Positions 25,057 through 33,109 of a stretch of 50,825 nt of DNA are shown in pieces. The first letter of the stretch is position 1; each line of letters starts with the position of its first letter. The translations under genes and the position numbers were made by a program. The notes beneath the pieces were generated by a model that was given only the letters and a program-made list of their open reading frames with translations, did no database searches and had not been told where the DNA came from. This stretch comes from Rhizobium sp. (lineage in GTDB: Bacteria > Pseudomonadota > Alphaproteobacteria > Rhizobiales > Rhizobiaceae). Location: contig JAPZUE010000046.1 in NCBI GenBank assembly GCA_027533385.1, forward strand, positions 1 to 50,825. Direction: 5' to 3'.

Positions 25057-25722
25057 ATGCGTGGTGAAGACCTTGTACCGGAAAACCCCTATCTCGCCGC
25101 CCGCATGGAGTGGAACGAGCGCTATGGCAGCTTCGTGCGCGATGCCAGGGCCTGGCGCGCGGTTGCCATCTTGAGCCTCATGCTCGCGATGACCGGCTTT
25201 GGTTACGCGCTCTATCTCGGCCAGACGAGCCGGCTCATTCCCTATATCGTCGAGGTCGACCGCCTGGGGAGCCCGGTAACGGTCGGTGTTCCCGAGAAGA
25301 TCGAATATGCCGACCAGCGCGTGGTGCGCGCCATGCTTGGCAATTTCATCGCAAGCTTTCGCTCGGTAACCCCCGATGCGGTGGTCCAGAAACAGTATAT
25401 CGACCGCACCTATGCGCTGTTGCGGGCCTCCGACCCTTCGACGGAAAAGATCAATGCCTGGTTCCGCTCCAACTCTCCCTTCGAGGCGGCAAGGCGGATA
25501 ACGGTCGCTGTCGAGGTCTCCAATATCGTTGCCCTGTCGCAACGCAGCTTTCAGATCGACTGGACGGAATTCGAACGGGATCGACGGGGTCGCCAAACGG
25601 CGACGAGGCGGTTTCGCGCCGTTGCAACTGTGACCCTGACGGAACCGCAGGACGAGGCGGTGATCCGTCTGAACCCAATCGGCCTTTACCTGCGTGACTT
25701 CGACTGGACCGCGCAGCTCTGA
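25057..25722 (+). CDS. trbF: Conjugal transfer protein TrbF (VirB8-like)
   Basis: This 221-residue bitopic protein is the VirB8-like assembly factor. A short cytoplasmic part (ENPYLAARMEWNERYGSFV) precedes one membrane helix (WRAVAILSLMLAMTGFGYAL), and the rest is periplasmic (from GQTSRLIPYIVEVDRLG). Four start codons lie in a row at 25048-25059. ATG 25057 has GGAG eight bases upstream and is chosen; the others change the N-terminus by one to three residues. Confidence 0.94.
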   Translation: MRGEDLVPENPYLAARMEWNERYGSFVRDARAWRAVAILSLMLAMTGFGYALYLGQTSRLIPYIVEVDRLGSPVTVGVPEKIEYADQRVVRAMLGNFIASFRSVTPDAVVQKQYIDRTYALLRASDPSTEKINAWFRSNSPFEAARRITVAVEVSNIVALSQRSFQIDWTEFERDRRGRQTATRRFRAVATVTLTEPQDEAVIRLNPIGLYLRDFDWTAQL

Positions 25723-25773
25723 ATTCAAGATCTCAGCACCATTCCGGTTCAAGACCGGCCAAAGGAGGCGGAC

Positions 25774-26601
25774 ATGAGCAGGCAATTTGCAAGAGGCAGG
25801 ACAGGACCATCCGTTTTTTTTGCCTTCATGGTGGCGCTAACCGGACCGCAGCCGGCCCTTTCGCAAGAGATGACGGCTCTGGAACAAAAGGCACTGCAGC
25901 AATCCGGCAACTGGCAGGCCGGCCACGGCGTGGTTGGTCCTGGCGATCAGGGAAAGGTCATCTTCGTCTTTGGCGAAAGCCAGCCCTCGATCGTCTGCGC
26001 GCCCCTCCAGATCTGCGACATCGAGCTTGAGGCGCGCGAAACGGTCAAGGATGTACTTCTAGGCGACAGCGTGCGCTGGAGCGTGGAGGCGGCAAGTTCA
26101 GGGGAGGGGAGCGCCGAGACGATCCATCTGATCCTTCGTCCGACGGAAGCAGGACTTGTGACGTCGATGGTCGTCACCACCTCGAAGCGTACCTATCACA
26201 TCCGGCTGCGATCCCATGAGAGCCGTTACATGGCCCGCATAGGCTTTTCCTATCCGGGGCTCGGTTCGGTCGATCTTGCCGCAATCAATGCGCGGCTTTC
26301 AGGCAACCAGCCGCCGGGATCTGCGTCACGGCTTGATTTTCGCTATCGGATTTCGGGCTCAGCACGCTGGCGCCCGGAACGCGTCTATCACGACGGACAG
26401 AAGACCTACATCCAGTTCCCGGCAGATGTCGCCAGTACCGAGATGCCGGTGCTCTTTCTTCTGTCCGAGGGAGAGAGACAGATCGTCAATTACCGCGTCG
26501 ACAAGCGGACCATGATCATCGATCACCAGATCGAGCGCGCGGTTCTCGTCTCAGGGGTCGGCTGGCGGCAGAAGAAGATCACCATCACGCGGGGTGGATA
26601 A
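25774..26601 (+). CDS. trbG: Conjugal transfer protein TrbG (VirB9-like)
   Basis: This 275-residue periplasmic or outer-membrane-associated VirB9-like protein forms part of the core channel. A signal peptide ends near residue 31 (VALTGPQPALSQE). The VirB9 patterns GKVIFVFGESQPSIVCAPLQ and the C-terminal WRPERVYHDGQKTYIQFP with PVLFLLSEG are clear. AAAGGAGG precedes the ATG. The 51-base gap from trbF is the largest in the operon after the trbK slot. Confidence 0.95.
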   Translation: MSRQFARGRTGPSVFFAFMVALTGPQPALSQEMTALEQKALQQSGNWQAGHGVVGPGDQGKVIFVFGESQPSIVCAPLQICDIELEARETVKDVLLGDSVRWSVEAASSGEGSAETIHLILRPTEAGLVTSMVVTTSKRTYHIRLRSHESRYMARIGFSYPGLGSVDLAAINARLSGNQPPGSASRLDFRYRISGSARWRPERVYHDGQKTYIQFPADVASTEMPVLFLLSEGERQIVNYRVDKRTMIIDHQIERAVLVSGVGWRQKKITITRGG

Positions 26602-26602
26602 G

Positions 26603-27094
26603 ATGAGACCTCCGGTTTTCTGTATTGCTCTGCTTCTCGCGCTGGCAGGCTGCCAGACAAACGGCGAGTCCGCCTGGCAGGGGTCGGGTGACGACATGGA
26701 TCAGATTTTGACTGATCCGGTCATGACCGCCGAGATCGCGGCAGACCTTGCGACCCATGCCAGTGCCGTCATCCCGAGCGGATCGACCGTCCGTATTGTG
26801 CCCGGGGATCCGGATCCCCTGTCACGTGCCCTTGGTGATCGGATGGCGATGCTTGGACATCAAGGCCAGGACGCGGGCAAGACGGCAGGCACACCGATAC
26901 CCCTGTCTCTGTGGACGGCCGAGATCGGGGACGAGGTGATGGTTCGCCTCTCAACCCCGACCCATGCGCTGTCGCGCATCTACAGACGCGATCTTACGGC
27001 TCAGGACCGTGACGGTGCGGCAAGACCTTTGACAGGCATTGCGCCGCAAGGCCCACTTCTCGTCGAAAGTCGAACGGGTGGGACCGCCTCATGA
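26603..27094 (+). CDS. trbH: Conjugal transfer lipoprotein TrbH
   Basis: This 163-residue protein has a lipoprotein signal (CIALLLALAGCQTNGE) with the lipid-accepting Cys at about residue 17. It fits TrbH, which takes the small-lipoprotein place beside the VirB9/VirB10-like proteins. It starts two bases after the trbG stop, and its own stop overlaps the trbI ATG. An in-frame GTG slightly upstream, inside trbG, is not needed. Confidence 0.88.
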   Translation: MRPPVFCIALLLALAGCQTNGESAWQGSGDDMDQILTDPVMTAEIAADLATHASAVIPSGSTVRIVPGDPDPLSRALGDRMAMLGHQGQDAGKTAGTPIPLSLWTAEIGDEVMVRLSTPTHALSRIYRRDLTAQDRDGAARPLTGIAPQGPLLVESRTGGTAS

Positions 27095-28404
27095 ACGGAA
27101 ACCCTCCCTTGCCGGGCGGACCGCATATCATGACGGGACCGCTTCAGGCCGCAAATGTGGCTGGACTGCGCCGACTGAACAGGGTGCCGATCGTCCTCGT
27201 CATCGGCCTGCTCGTGCTGGTGATTGCAACCGTCGTCTTCGGCCTTGCCTCGCGGGGGCTCTGGGACCGCAGATCCCCGGATGATGGAGAGGGCAATGGC
27301 GGGCCGGCCTCGGATTTCGCCGAAACCCTGAAACGGGGCGTGAGCGACGCAATCATCGGGGAACCGGAGCCTCTCGTTCCCAGACCTCTTTCAGTCATGA
27401 CACCGCCTGAGGTGATTGAAGCACCGAGGATGGGGCCGGCAGAGCTTGCCGCCGGTCAGGGATCACGAGAGCCGCAGCCTGTCATCCTGCGCGAAGCCGA
27501 GGACTGGAGGGTGCGTCTTCAGCGTGACCATGAGGAACAGATCCTGAATGAACGCCATCGCCAGGTCATGGCGAGATTGCAAAGGGCAGATGGCGCAAGG
27601 GCAGCACCGCTTCGCATTGCACTCGACGATCTCGAAACACGGCTCTCCTCGCGGGTTCAGAACGACCAGCAGGCCAGCACGCAGGATCGTGGCGCAACGA
27701 CAGACCGCCTGTCGCAGCGATTGATGGCGGCCGCCGAGGCAGCACAGGGCCTGGCGCCCGGTGCGGAGGATCCGAACAGCCAGGGACAAAAGCAGGCCTT
27801 CCTCAAAGAGGGCCAAAGCGGACAGAGAATGCGCGCGGAAAGCCAGATTTCACCCCGACGACTGCAACGCGGCTCCGTCATTCCGGCAATCCTGCTGACT
27901 GGGATCAATGCCGATCTGCCCGGGGGCATCCTGGCGCAGGTCAGCCGGGATGTTCATGACAGTGCCACGGGCCGGCATCTCCTTATCCCGCAGGGCTCAA
28001 GGCTACTTGGGCACTATGATTCGAAGGTAACCTATGGTCAGTCGCGCGCCCTTGTCGTCTGGACCGACATCATGCTGCCCGATGGAAGGAGCCTTGATAT
28101 TGGGAGCATGGCCGGGATCGATGCGTCGGGACAGGCCGGTTTCAGCGACAAGGTGGACCGGCATTTCCTGCGCACCTTCGGATCGGCCGCCCTGGTTGCC
28201 ACCATCGGGGCCGGCATGGGGCTTGCACTGCCCGACGATCCGAACCCTGGGATAGGGGATGCGGCAAGGCGAAGTTTCTCGGAGACCTTCGGGCGACTGG
28301 CAGAACGCACGATCTCGAAAAATCTCGATGTCCAGCCGACCCTGACGATCCGGCCCGGCTATCGCTTCAATATCCTCGTCGATACGGATCTTGTCTTCGA
28401 TTAG
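27091..28404 (+). CDS. trbI: Conjugal transfer protein TrbI (VirB10-like)
   Basis: This 437-residue VirB10-like protein bridges the inner and outer membranes. It has a short cytoplasmic start, a membrane helix (VPIVLVIGLLVLVIATVVF), a Pro/Glu-rich and Gln-rich linker (about 60-240), and the conserved VirB10 C-terminal domain with SVIPAILLTGINADLPGGI, GRHLLIPQGSRLLGHYD and YRFNILVDTDLVF. It is the last trb gene. A short inverted repeat follows the stop before the convergent traR. Confidence 0.96.
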   Translation: MNGNPPLPGGPHIMTGPLQAANVAGLRRLNRVPIVLVIGLLVLVIATVVFGLASRGLWDRRSPDDGEGNGGPASDFAETLKRGVSDAIIGEPEPLVPRPLSVMTPPEVIEAPRMGPAELAAGQGSREPQPVILREAEDWRVRLQRDHEEQILNERHRQVMARLQRADGARAAPLRIALDDLETRLSSRVQNDQQASTQDRGATTDRLSQRLMAAAEAAQGLAPGAEDPNSQGQKQAFLKEGQSGQRMRAESQISPRRLQRGSVIPAILLTGINADLPGGILAQVSRDVHDSATGRHLLIPQGSRLLGHYDSKVTYGQSRALVVWTDIMLPDGRSLDIGSMAGIDASGQAGFSDKVDRHFLRTFGSAALVATIGAGMGLALPDDPNPGIGDAARRSFSETFGRLAERTISKNLDVQPTLTIRPGYRFNILVDTDLVFD

Positions 28405-28423
28405 TCTGGCGTCAGGCGCCAGA
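28405..28423 (+). terminator. Short hairpin after trbI
   Basis: TCTGGCG (28405-28411), loop TCAGG, CGCCAGA (28417-28423) form a perfect 7-bp stem right after the trbI stop. There is no T-run, so it may be a weak or Rho-assisted end of the trb transcript. The rest of the interval to 28639 shows nothing else. Confidence 0.4.
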
Positions 28424-28639
28424 GCGGGCCGGCAGTAGCCCCTGCCTGCGACAAGGCCTGGCTGCCGACGGCAGCACCGCTGCATTGCCCTGGTTCAGAT
28501 CAGGGGTTCCAAGCCCCCATGACCAATGTCTGGCCGGTTCGAGCACCAGCAACCCCTTCCAAGGCGACACTGTGGCCGGGGCAGACCGGACTGTTCGGTC
28601 GACGGCCACAAGGGGGCAGGCGATGTCGGGAGCCTGTTC

Positions 28640-29356
28640 TCAGATCAGGGCCAGGCGCGTTGCGACCGCCGTCGCCTGTTGCAGGGTGACGGCATCGAGT
28701 TTTCCTCTCGCCCTGTCGACAGAGACACGCACCGTCGAGTATTTCTGCTCAAGCAGGTCGGCGACATCCTGCATGGTCTTGCCTTCGGCAATCCAGCGCA
28801 GGCAGATGATCTCGAAAGGCGTGAGCGCGGCCGACGAGGTTTGCGACCACCGATTCTTGGCCTGCGTGAAAGCGAGATGCAGCATGGCTGTGGTTGTCGC
28901 GGCCTCTATCGTATCCAGCGTCATTGCCGACCTCAGGCAATTCGTATCAGAGGATGCGAAGGTCAGCACCGAATGGTGGCTGAAGCCGACGCGAACAGGG
29001 ATCGAAAAGCCGGCCATGATACCATGGGCCCTTGCATCGTCACGAAAGGCGCGGACATCACGACGTTCCTGATCCAGCACCGCATCATCGAGCGACCAGC
29101 AAAAGGGATGAACGCCCTGTTTGACCGCATGGACGATCGGATCGACCCGGCTGTAATTGAGGGTGTAATAGCGCTCCTGCCAATCTTGCGGATAGTTTGA
29201 CACGGCTCTCCACCGGCTGCCATCGAGGCGCAGATAGGCGAAGTAGAGGAAACCGAAACGTCTGCAGAAATCCTGAAGGGCATTGGTAAGGGCGTCCGGA
29301 TCGCGTGCTGTCACGATCGCCTCAATCAGGGGATCAAAAGGGTAGGTCTTGCGCAT
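28640..29356 (-). CDS. traR: TraR-type LuxR-family quorum-sensing activator
   Basis: This 238-residue regulator has an N-terminal autoinducer-binding domain and a C-terminal LuxR helix-turn-helix. The pheromone pocket motifs match TraR: YPQDWQERYYTLNYSRVDPI (Trp, Tyr and Asp), then a Trp in FCWSLDD. The DNA-binding part reads ICLRWIAEGKTMQDVADLLE, then YSTVRVSVDRARGKLDA, nearly the TraR pattern. GAGGAT precedes ATG 29356; the frame is open 37 codons further upstream but without such support. It converges on trbI, the arrangement on several rhizobial plasmids. With TraI it completes a quorum circuit. No traM antiactivator gene was found nearby. Confidence 0.92.
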   Translation of the reverse strand: MRKTYPFDPLIEAIVTARDPDALTNALQDFCRRFGFLYFAYLRLDGSRWRAVSNYPQDWQERYYTLNYSRVDPIVHAVKQGVHPFCWSLDDAVLDQERRDVRAFRDDARAHGIMAGFSIPVRVGFSHHSVLTFASSDTNCLRSAMTLDTIEAATTTAMLHLAFTQAKNRWSQTSSAALTPFEIICLRWIAEGKTMQDVADLLEQKYSTVRVSVDRARGKLDAVTLQQATAVATRLALI

Positions 29357-29727
29357 GGGAGATCCTCGTGGCCATGATCGCCCAAGGCCGATGCCACGAG
29401 GGGCGACCGACAGCAGACGGGCAGATCGTTCTGAAAGGAAAGTCCGACAAACGTGTTGTCGGCACACACTGTTGTCACATGCAATCGTTACGACTGCAAT
29501 TTATAGGCGACGACATCACCTGCGCAACTTTGCAGCCGCGCCGCAACAAATCTTCATAAAGCCGTCCCGGACCTGCAGGAAACCGCGAGCTGAAGCGTGC
29601 CAGCCGATGTCAGGCCGAAAACAGGATAGAAGGTGGCTGAAAATCTGACACGGGCGCAGGAGGTTACGCAGGTTCAAGCAACCGGAACGAGGGCCTCGGC
29701 TGGGAAAGAGGCGGGCAAAGCCTCATG

Positions 29728-30495
29728 TCAGGGATCCGGATGTTCGGGGGAAAGCTCCGCATCGACCACGGGCGTGAAGACATAGCCCCCCAGACGCACC
29801 GTCTTCAACAGCACGGGTCTGTGGGGATCGGTTTCGATCTTGCTGCGCAAGCGGCTGATATGGACGTCGATACTGCGCTCCACCGGCTGGGCCATGCCGA
29901 CGCGGGTGAGCGTGAGCAGCGTTCGACGCGACAGGGTCTTTCCGCCATTGCGACAAAAGGCCAGCAGCAGATCGAATTCGGCGGCTGTCAGATCGACGTT
30001 TCGGCCCTCCGGATCGGTCAGCAGACGGGCTCCCGGATCGATGGACCAACCGGCAAATCGCAATTTCGTGCCGGAGGTCAGGGCTGCAGCGCCAAAGGCT
30101 GCGCGCCGTAAGAGACCGGTTATCCGGGCCTTGATCTCCATCGTGTCGAGGGCCCGGCAAAAACTGTCATCTGCGCCGGCCTCAAGCACCTGGATCCGGC
30201 CAGCTTGATCGTCGCTGGCAAGAAGGACGATCATGGCAACGGCGCTGGTCAGGCGGATCTGGCGGCAAAGCTCCGGTAGATCCAAGTCTCCAAGGGCTGC
30301 CGCATCAAGGAGCACGAGATCTGCACCATGGACTGCAAGGCTCTGACGCATGGATGCAAGACTGACGACGATGCGAACTGCATGGTCAGCGACCAGGGCC
30401 TCGACAAGCCCCCTGGAGACCGCATCTTCCTGCGCAAGCAACAGGAGCTCCGCACGCCGGCGAAAGCGAGATCGCGTCAATGGATTGTCCGGCAT
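29728..30495 (-). CDS. OmpR-type regulator with an altered receiver domain
   Basis: This 255-residue protein has a receiver-like N-terminus and an OmpR/PhoB winged helix (LTAAEFDLLLAFCRNGGKTL, then VERSIDVHISRLRSKIE and VRLGGYVFT). In the receiver, acidic residues (AQED) and the phospho-acceptor Asp (ADLVLLDAAALG) are present. The conserved Lys is replaced (DDSFCRAL where DDYLxKPF is usual), so normal phosphotransfer is doubtful. ATG 30495 (MPDNPLTRS) is chosen; the open frame extends 26 codons upstream. No histidine kinase is adjacent. It is divergent from a second winged-helix gene, with a tra-box-like palindrome between them, which suggests a role in controlling transfer. Confidence 0.8.
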   Translation of the reverse strand: MPDNPLTRSRFRRRAELLLLAQEDAVSRGLVEALVADHAVRIVVSLASMRQSLAVHGADLVLLDAAALGDLDLPELCRQIRLTSAVAMIVLLASDDQAGRIQVLEAGADDSFCRALDTMEIKARITGLLRRAAFGAAALTSGTKLRFAGWSIDPGARLLTDPEGRNVDLTAAEFDLLLAFCRNGGKTLSRRTLLTLTRVGMAQPVERSIDVHISRLRSKIETDPHRPVLLKTVRLGGYVFTPVVDAELSPEHPDP

Positions 30496-30624
30496 GCTCA
30501 CCGTCACCTTTCGGAATCGACCGGTCTGCTGCCCGATCTGGTCAGCCGATGGGATGAAGCCCCGCGATCGCAACCAGAACGAGCACCATCCTCATAGATC
30601 CCGAAGTCAACCATCCTGCCAAGT

Positions 30625-30636
30625 GGCAAATCTGCT
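30625..30636. promoter_or_regulatory. tra-box-like site 3, between divergent regulators
   Basis: GCAAATCTGC (30626-30635) differs by one base from the palindromic centre of the tra box (GCAGATCTGC). Its reverse complement shares nine of ten core bases with the two sites upstream of traI. It lies 130 bases upstream of the minus-strand regulator and about 120 bases upstream of the plus-strand one, so either gene could be part of the TraR regulon. Confidence 0.45.
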
Positions 30637-30757
30637 AGGCGCAAGCCAGACCCCCGGCAATAATTCTTCATCCCTCCCGCCGCAGTTCACCTTTGAACCG
30701 AGAGCCTCAAGCTGACATGCTGGTGATGCGGGCAATCAGGAAGAACGGGGCCTGCAG

Positions 30758-31543
30758 ATGAGCGACACACGGGATGATGTGCCACAGCTGTCTCCAAGGG
30801 TTGGAGCTTGCTGCAGATGCTGCGGGCTTTCCTGCCCCTTGCATGCGCTTCTGGCAGGCGAGAGGCTTCAGTTCGAGATTGCAGCGACAGACGAACACGC
30901 TTTCGACACGCATCTGCCCAAAGAGTGCTTGAACGTTTGCATGAAGACGAGACTGGCCGATCAGGACAAAGGTGATGCCTGTGACGGCTCGAGGCTCCCG
31001 CCGAGCAAATGGGATTTGCGGCTGCGGCTCTTCGTTCATGCAGAGACAAGACCGATACAAGCCGGGCTTTCCTCAAGACGAGAGGGCAGGGATAAAGGGA
31101 AAGGAACGCCCTGCAATGCCGATGCGGTTCCCGGAGCAGTCCGGCACGGAGCCGATCGGGCCGTCCGCCAGGAGACGGCCATCATCGCCTTTGCCGACCT
31201 CGTGATCGACCTTGGGGGACGAAAGGTCTGGCGCGGAGGCAGACCGATCTTGCTGACGAGGATCGAATTCGAACTGCTGCATGTGCTTTCCAGGGTGCCG
31301 GGGAAGGTCCTGTCGCGCAGACAGTTGATTGCCGGTGCCTGGCCAGAGCGGATCCATGTCGAACCGCGCACGGTCACCATCCATGTCGGGCATTTGCGCA
31401 AACGTCTGATGGGTGATGGAGCAAGCGATCTGATCCGCACCGTCAGGGGCGCGGGCTACGCCCTGGAGGCATCGGCGACCAGTGCAGCGACCGAAGACAG
31501 GCCGAAAGACACAACGAGGATCACAACCACAATCGATCCGTGA
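30758..31543 (+). CDS. Winged-helix regulator with unrecognisable N-terminal half
   Basis: Only the C-terminal part (about residues 145-245) is recognisable. It is an OmpR-type winged helix with FADLVIDLGGRKVWRGGRPI, LTRIEFELLHVLSRVPGKVL, VTIHVGHLRKRL and a final RTVRGAGYALEA. The first 140 residues have a Cys-rich start (ACCRCCGLSCPLH) and no clear receiver motifs, so translation may start further in, or the N-terminus may be a decayed receiver. No strong ribosome-binding site marks ATG 30758. Winged-helix proteins lacking a working receiver, such as RctA, repress conjugation on some rhizobial symbiotic plasmids. That parallel is an inference from architecture and location. Confidence 0.65.
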   Translation: MSDTRDDVPQLSPRVGACCRCCGLSCPLHALLAGERLQFEIAATDEHAFDTHLPKECLNVCMKTRLADQDKGDACDGSRLPPSKWDLRLRLFVHAETRPIQAGLSSRREGRDKGKGTPCNADAVPGAVRHGADRAVRQETAIIAFADLVIDLGGRKVWRGGRPILLTRIEFELLHVLSRVPGKVLSRRQLIAGAWPERIHVEPRTVTIHVGHLRKRLMGDGASDLIRTVRGAGYALEASATSAATEDRPKDTTRITTTIDP

Positions 31544-31562
31544 TCCGGACAAGGGTGATCGC

Positions 31563-32939
31563 ATGCAGATCGACACAAGAAACGATGCCTTGTTGATAGC
31601 CGGAGGCAGTCTTGTCACCGGGGACGGACGAAGCTTTTTCGAGAGCGCGTCGATCCGCATCCGGGACGGGCTGATCGTCGAGGTGACCGGCGGACGTCAA
31701 GAGCCGGCCGAAGGGGAAAGCCTGCTCTTGAGCGACGGCATGCTGATGATGCCGGGTCTCATCAACGGCCACGCCCATGGCACGATCCTCGGTCCGTCGA
31801 TGCCGAGTGGCTCAGCGCCTCTGATGCCAGAGACCGTCCGCTGGCAACGCAACCGGCATCTCCTGTCCGGCACCACCTCGCTCATCAATGTCTGCGGACT
31901 GGCGCTTGAAGACGAGCGCGATGGCGTGCTCGGCCCTCATGCGATCGATATCCGCATGTCGAGTGCCCTTACACCGCAGAGCCTTCGGGCCGCAGACGCA
32001 ATCGACGGGCGGGGTCTTTCATCCCGCCACCGACTGGCAAGGCTGGAAGAGATCGTAGGTTGCGGTCAGTGCCGGGTGCTGGGCGAGGCGGGCGGGGGCC
32101 AGACGCTTGGCGGTGGTGCCCAGGACTACCACTTCATCCCCGACGCGATCGAGGCGAAGACTGGGCAGCGCATTGAGGCTGCCATGGCGCGCAGATTGAA
32201 GGAGCAAGTGCTCGGCCGAAAGCTCGATGGCGGCTCAAGCGCCGATGACGAGGGACTGGAAACACTTTTGAAAGAGGCCGGCCTTGAAGCACATCTCACG
32301 ACAGATGCGCTCCGCCAGCTCTTGGAGACCTGTGTCCTTGCGCCGGTCCGCGACGCACTTGCCGGACTTGCGGAAATCGCCGCAGCCTCGGCCACCTTCG
32401 GTCTGCCTGCCATCTTCCATCATGCTCTGCCAACAGCAGCAAAGCTTGGCGAACTCGCCCGCCGACATCCCAAGGCCCGGATGATTGCCGCGCATGCCAA
32501 TCATCCCTCGTTTCGGGTCGAAGAGGCCGTTCAGGCTGCCCGTGACCTGAAGTTTCTTGGGGTGAAGATCGACGTGTCCACCCTCGACATGATCCAGACG
32601 CGCTTCCGCAACGGGCCTGAGAATTTCGACAGCCTGATTGCAGCTGGCCTCGTGGATACGATATCGACCGACTATGCCGGCGGCGACTGGGATCCGATCG
32701 CCTCCGCCCTGCATCGGATCATCGCCAGGAAAATGATGGACCTGCCGGCGGCTGTGGCGCTCGCCACCGGCAACCCGGCCGGCATATTTCCCGAACTGTT
32801 CGGCGACCGCGGGCTGATCATGCCTCAAAAGCGAGCCGACATCCTCGTCTGCGAGAAACACAATCTCTCGAAGGTCCGGCATGTCTTCGTCGCCGGTCGC
32901 CAGGTGGTGAAAGATGGCCAGCTGTACGATGAAGGATGA
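31563..32939 (+). CDS. Amidohydrolase-superfamily enzyme
   Basis: This 458-residue metal-dependent hydrolase of the imidazolonepropionase/dihydroorotase-like superfamily carries the N-terminal beta-sandwich, then MPGLINGHAHGTILGPSMPS with the HxH metal ligands. Further metal or catalytic residues are likely in AIFHH, MIAAHANHP and DTISTDYAGGDWDP. The C-terminal sandwich strand ends ADILVCEKHNLSKVRHVFVA. Such enzymes hydrolyse cyclic amides, imines or exocyclic amines. ATG 31563 is taken although the frame is open upstream into the regulator gene. It is convergent with the MmgE/PrpD gene and may belong with the catabolic block on the other strand. Confidence 0.85.
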   Translation: MQIDTRNDALLIAGGSLVTGDGRSFFESASIRIRDGLIVEVTGGRQEPAEGESLLLSDGMLMMPGLINGHAHGTILGPSMPSGSAPLMPETVRWQRNRHLLSGTTSLINVCGLALEDERDGVLGPHAIDIRMSSALTPQSLRAADAIDGRGLSSRHRLARLEEIVGCGQCRVLGEAGGGQTLGGGAQDYHFIPDAIEAKTGQRIEAAMARRLKEQVLGRKLDGGSSADDEGLETLLKEAGLEAHLTTDALRQLLETCVLAPVRDALAGLAEIAAASATFGLPAIFHHALPTAAKLGELARRHPKARMIAAHANHPSFRVEEAVQAARDLKFLGVKIDVSTLDMIQTRFRNGPENFDSLIAAGLVDTISTDYAGGDWDPIASALHRIIARKMMDLPAAVALATGNPAGIFPELFGDRGLIMPQKRADILVCEKHNLSKVRHVFVAGRQVVKDGQLYDEG

Positions 32940-33109
32940 GGCCGACGGCAAAACTTGCGGGCGATGCACAGAAGACGCGAGCTTAGAACGTCATGCGCCA
33001 TGTTACCATATCAATGCCGCTGCGATAACCAGTGATCCTCATGGCCCCGTTCAGACGGGTTTCGGCGAGAGTGATCCACGGTCCAAAGCCAGGCGGCTCG
33101 CCGCCGCCG

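Noticed and set aside
24730..25785. Open frame of 351 codons on the minus strand opposite trbL and trbF
   Set aside because: It is a shadow of conserved trb genes and no motif is recognisable.
29357..29727. Possible traM antiactivator gene between traR and the response regulator
   Set aside because: Open frames here are Arg-rich with no helical TraM-like pattern on either strand.
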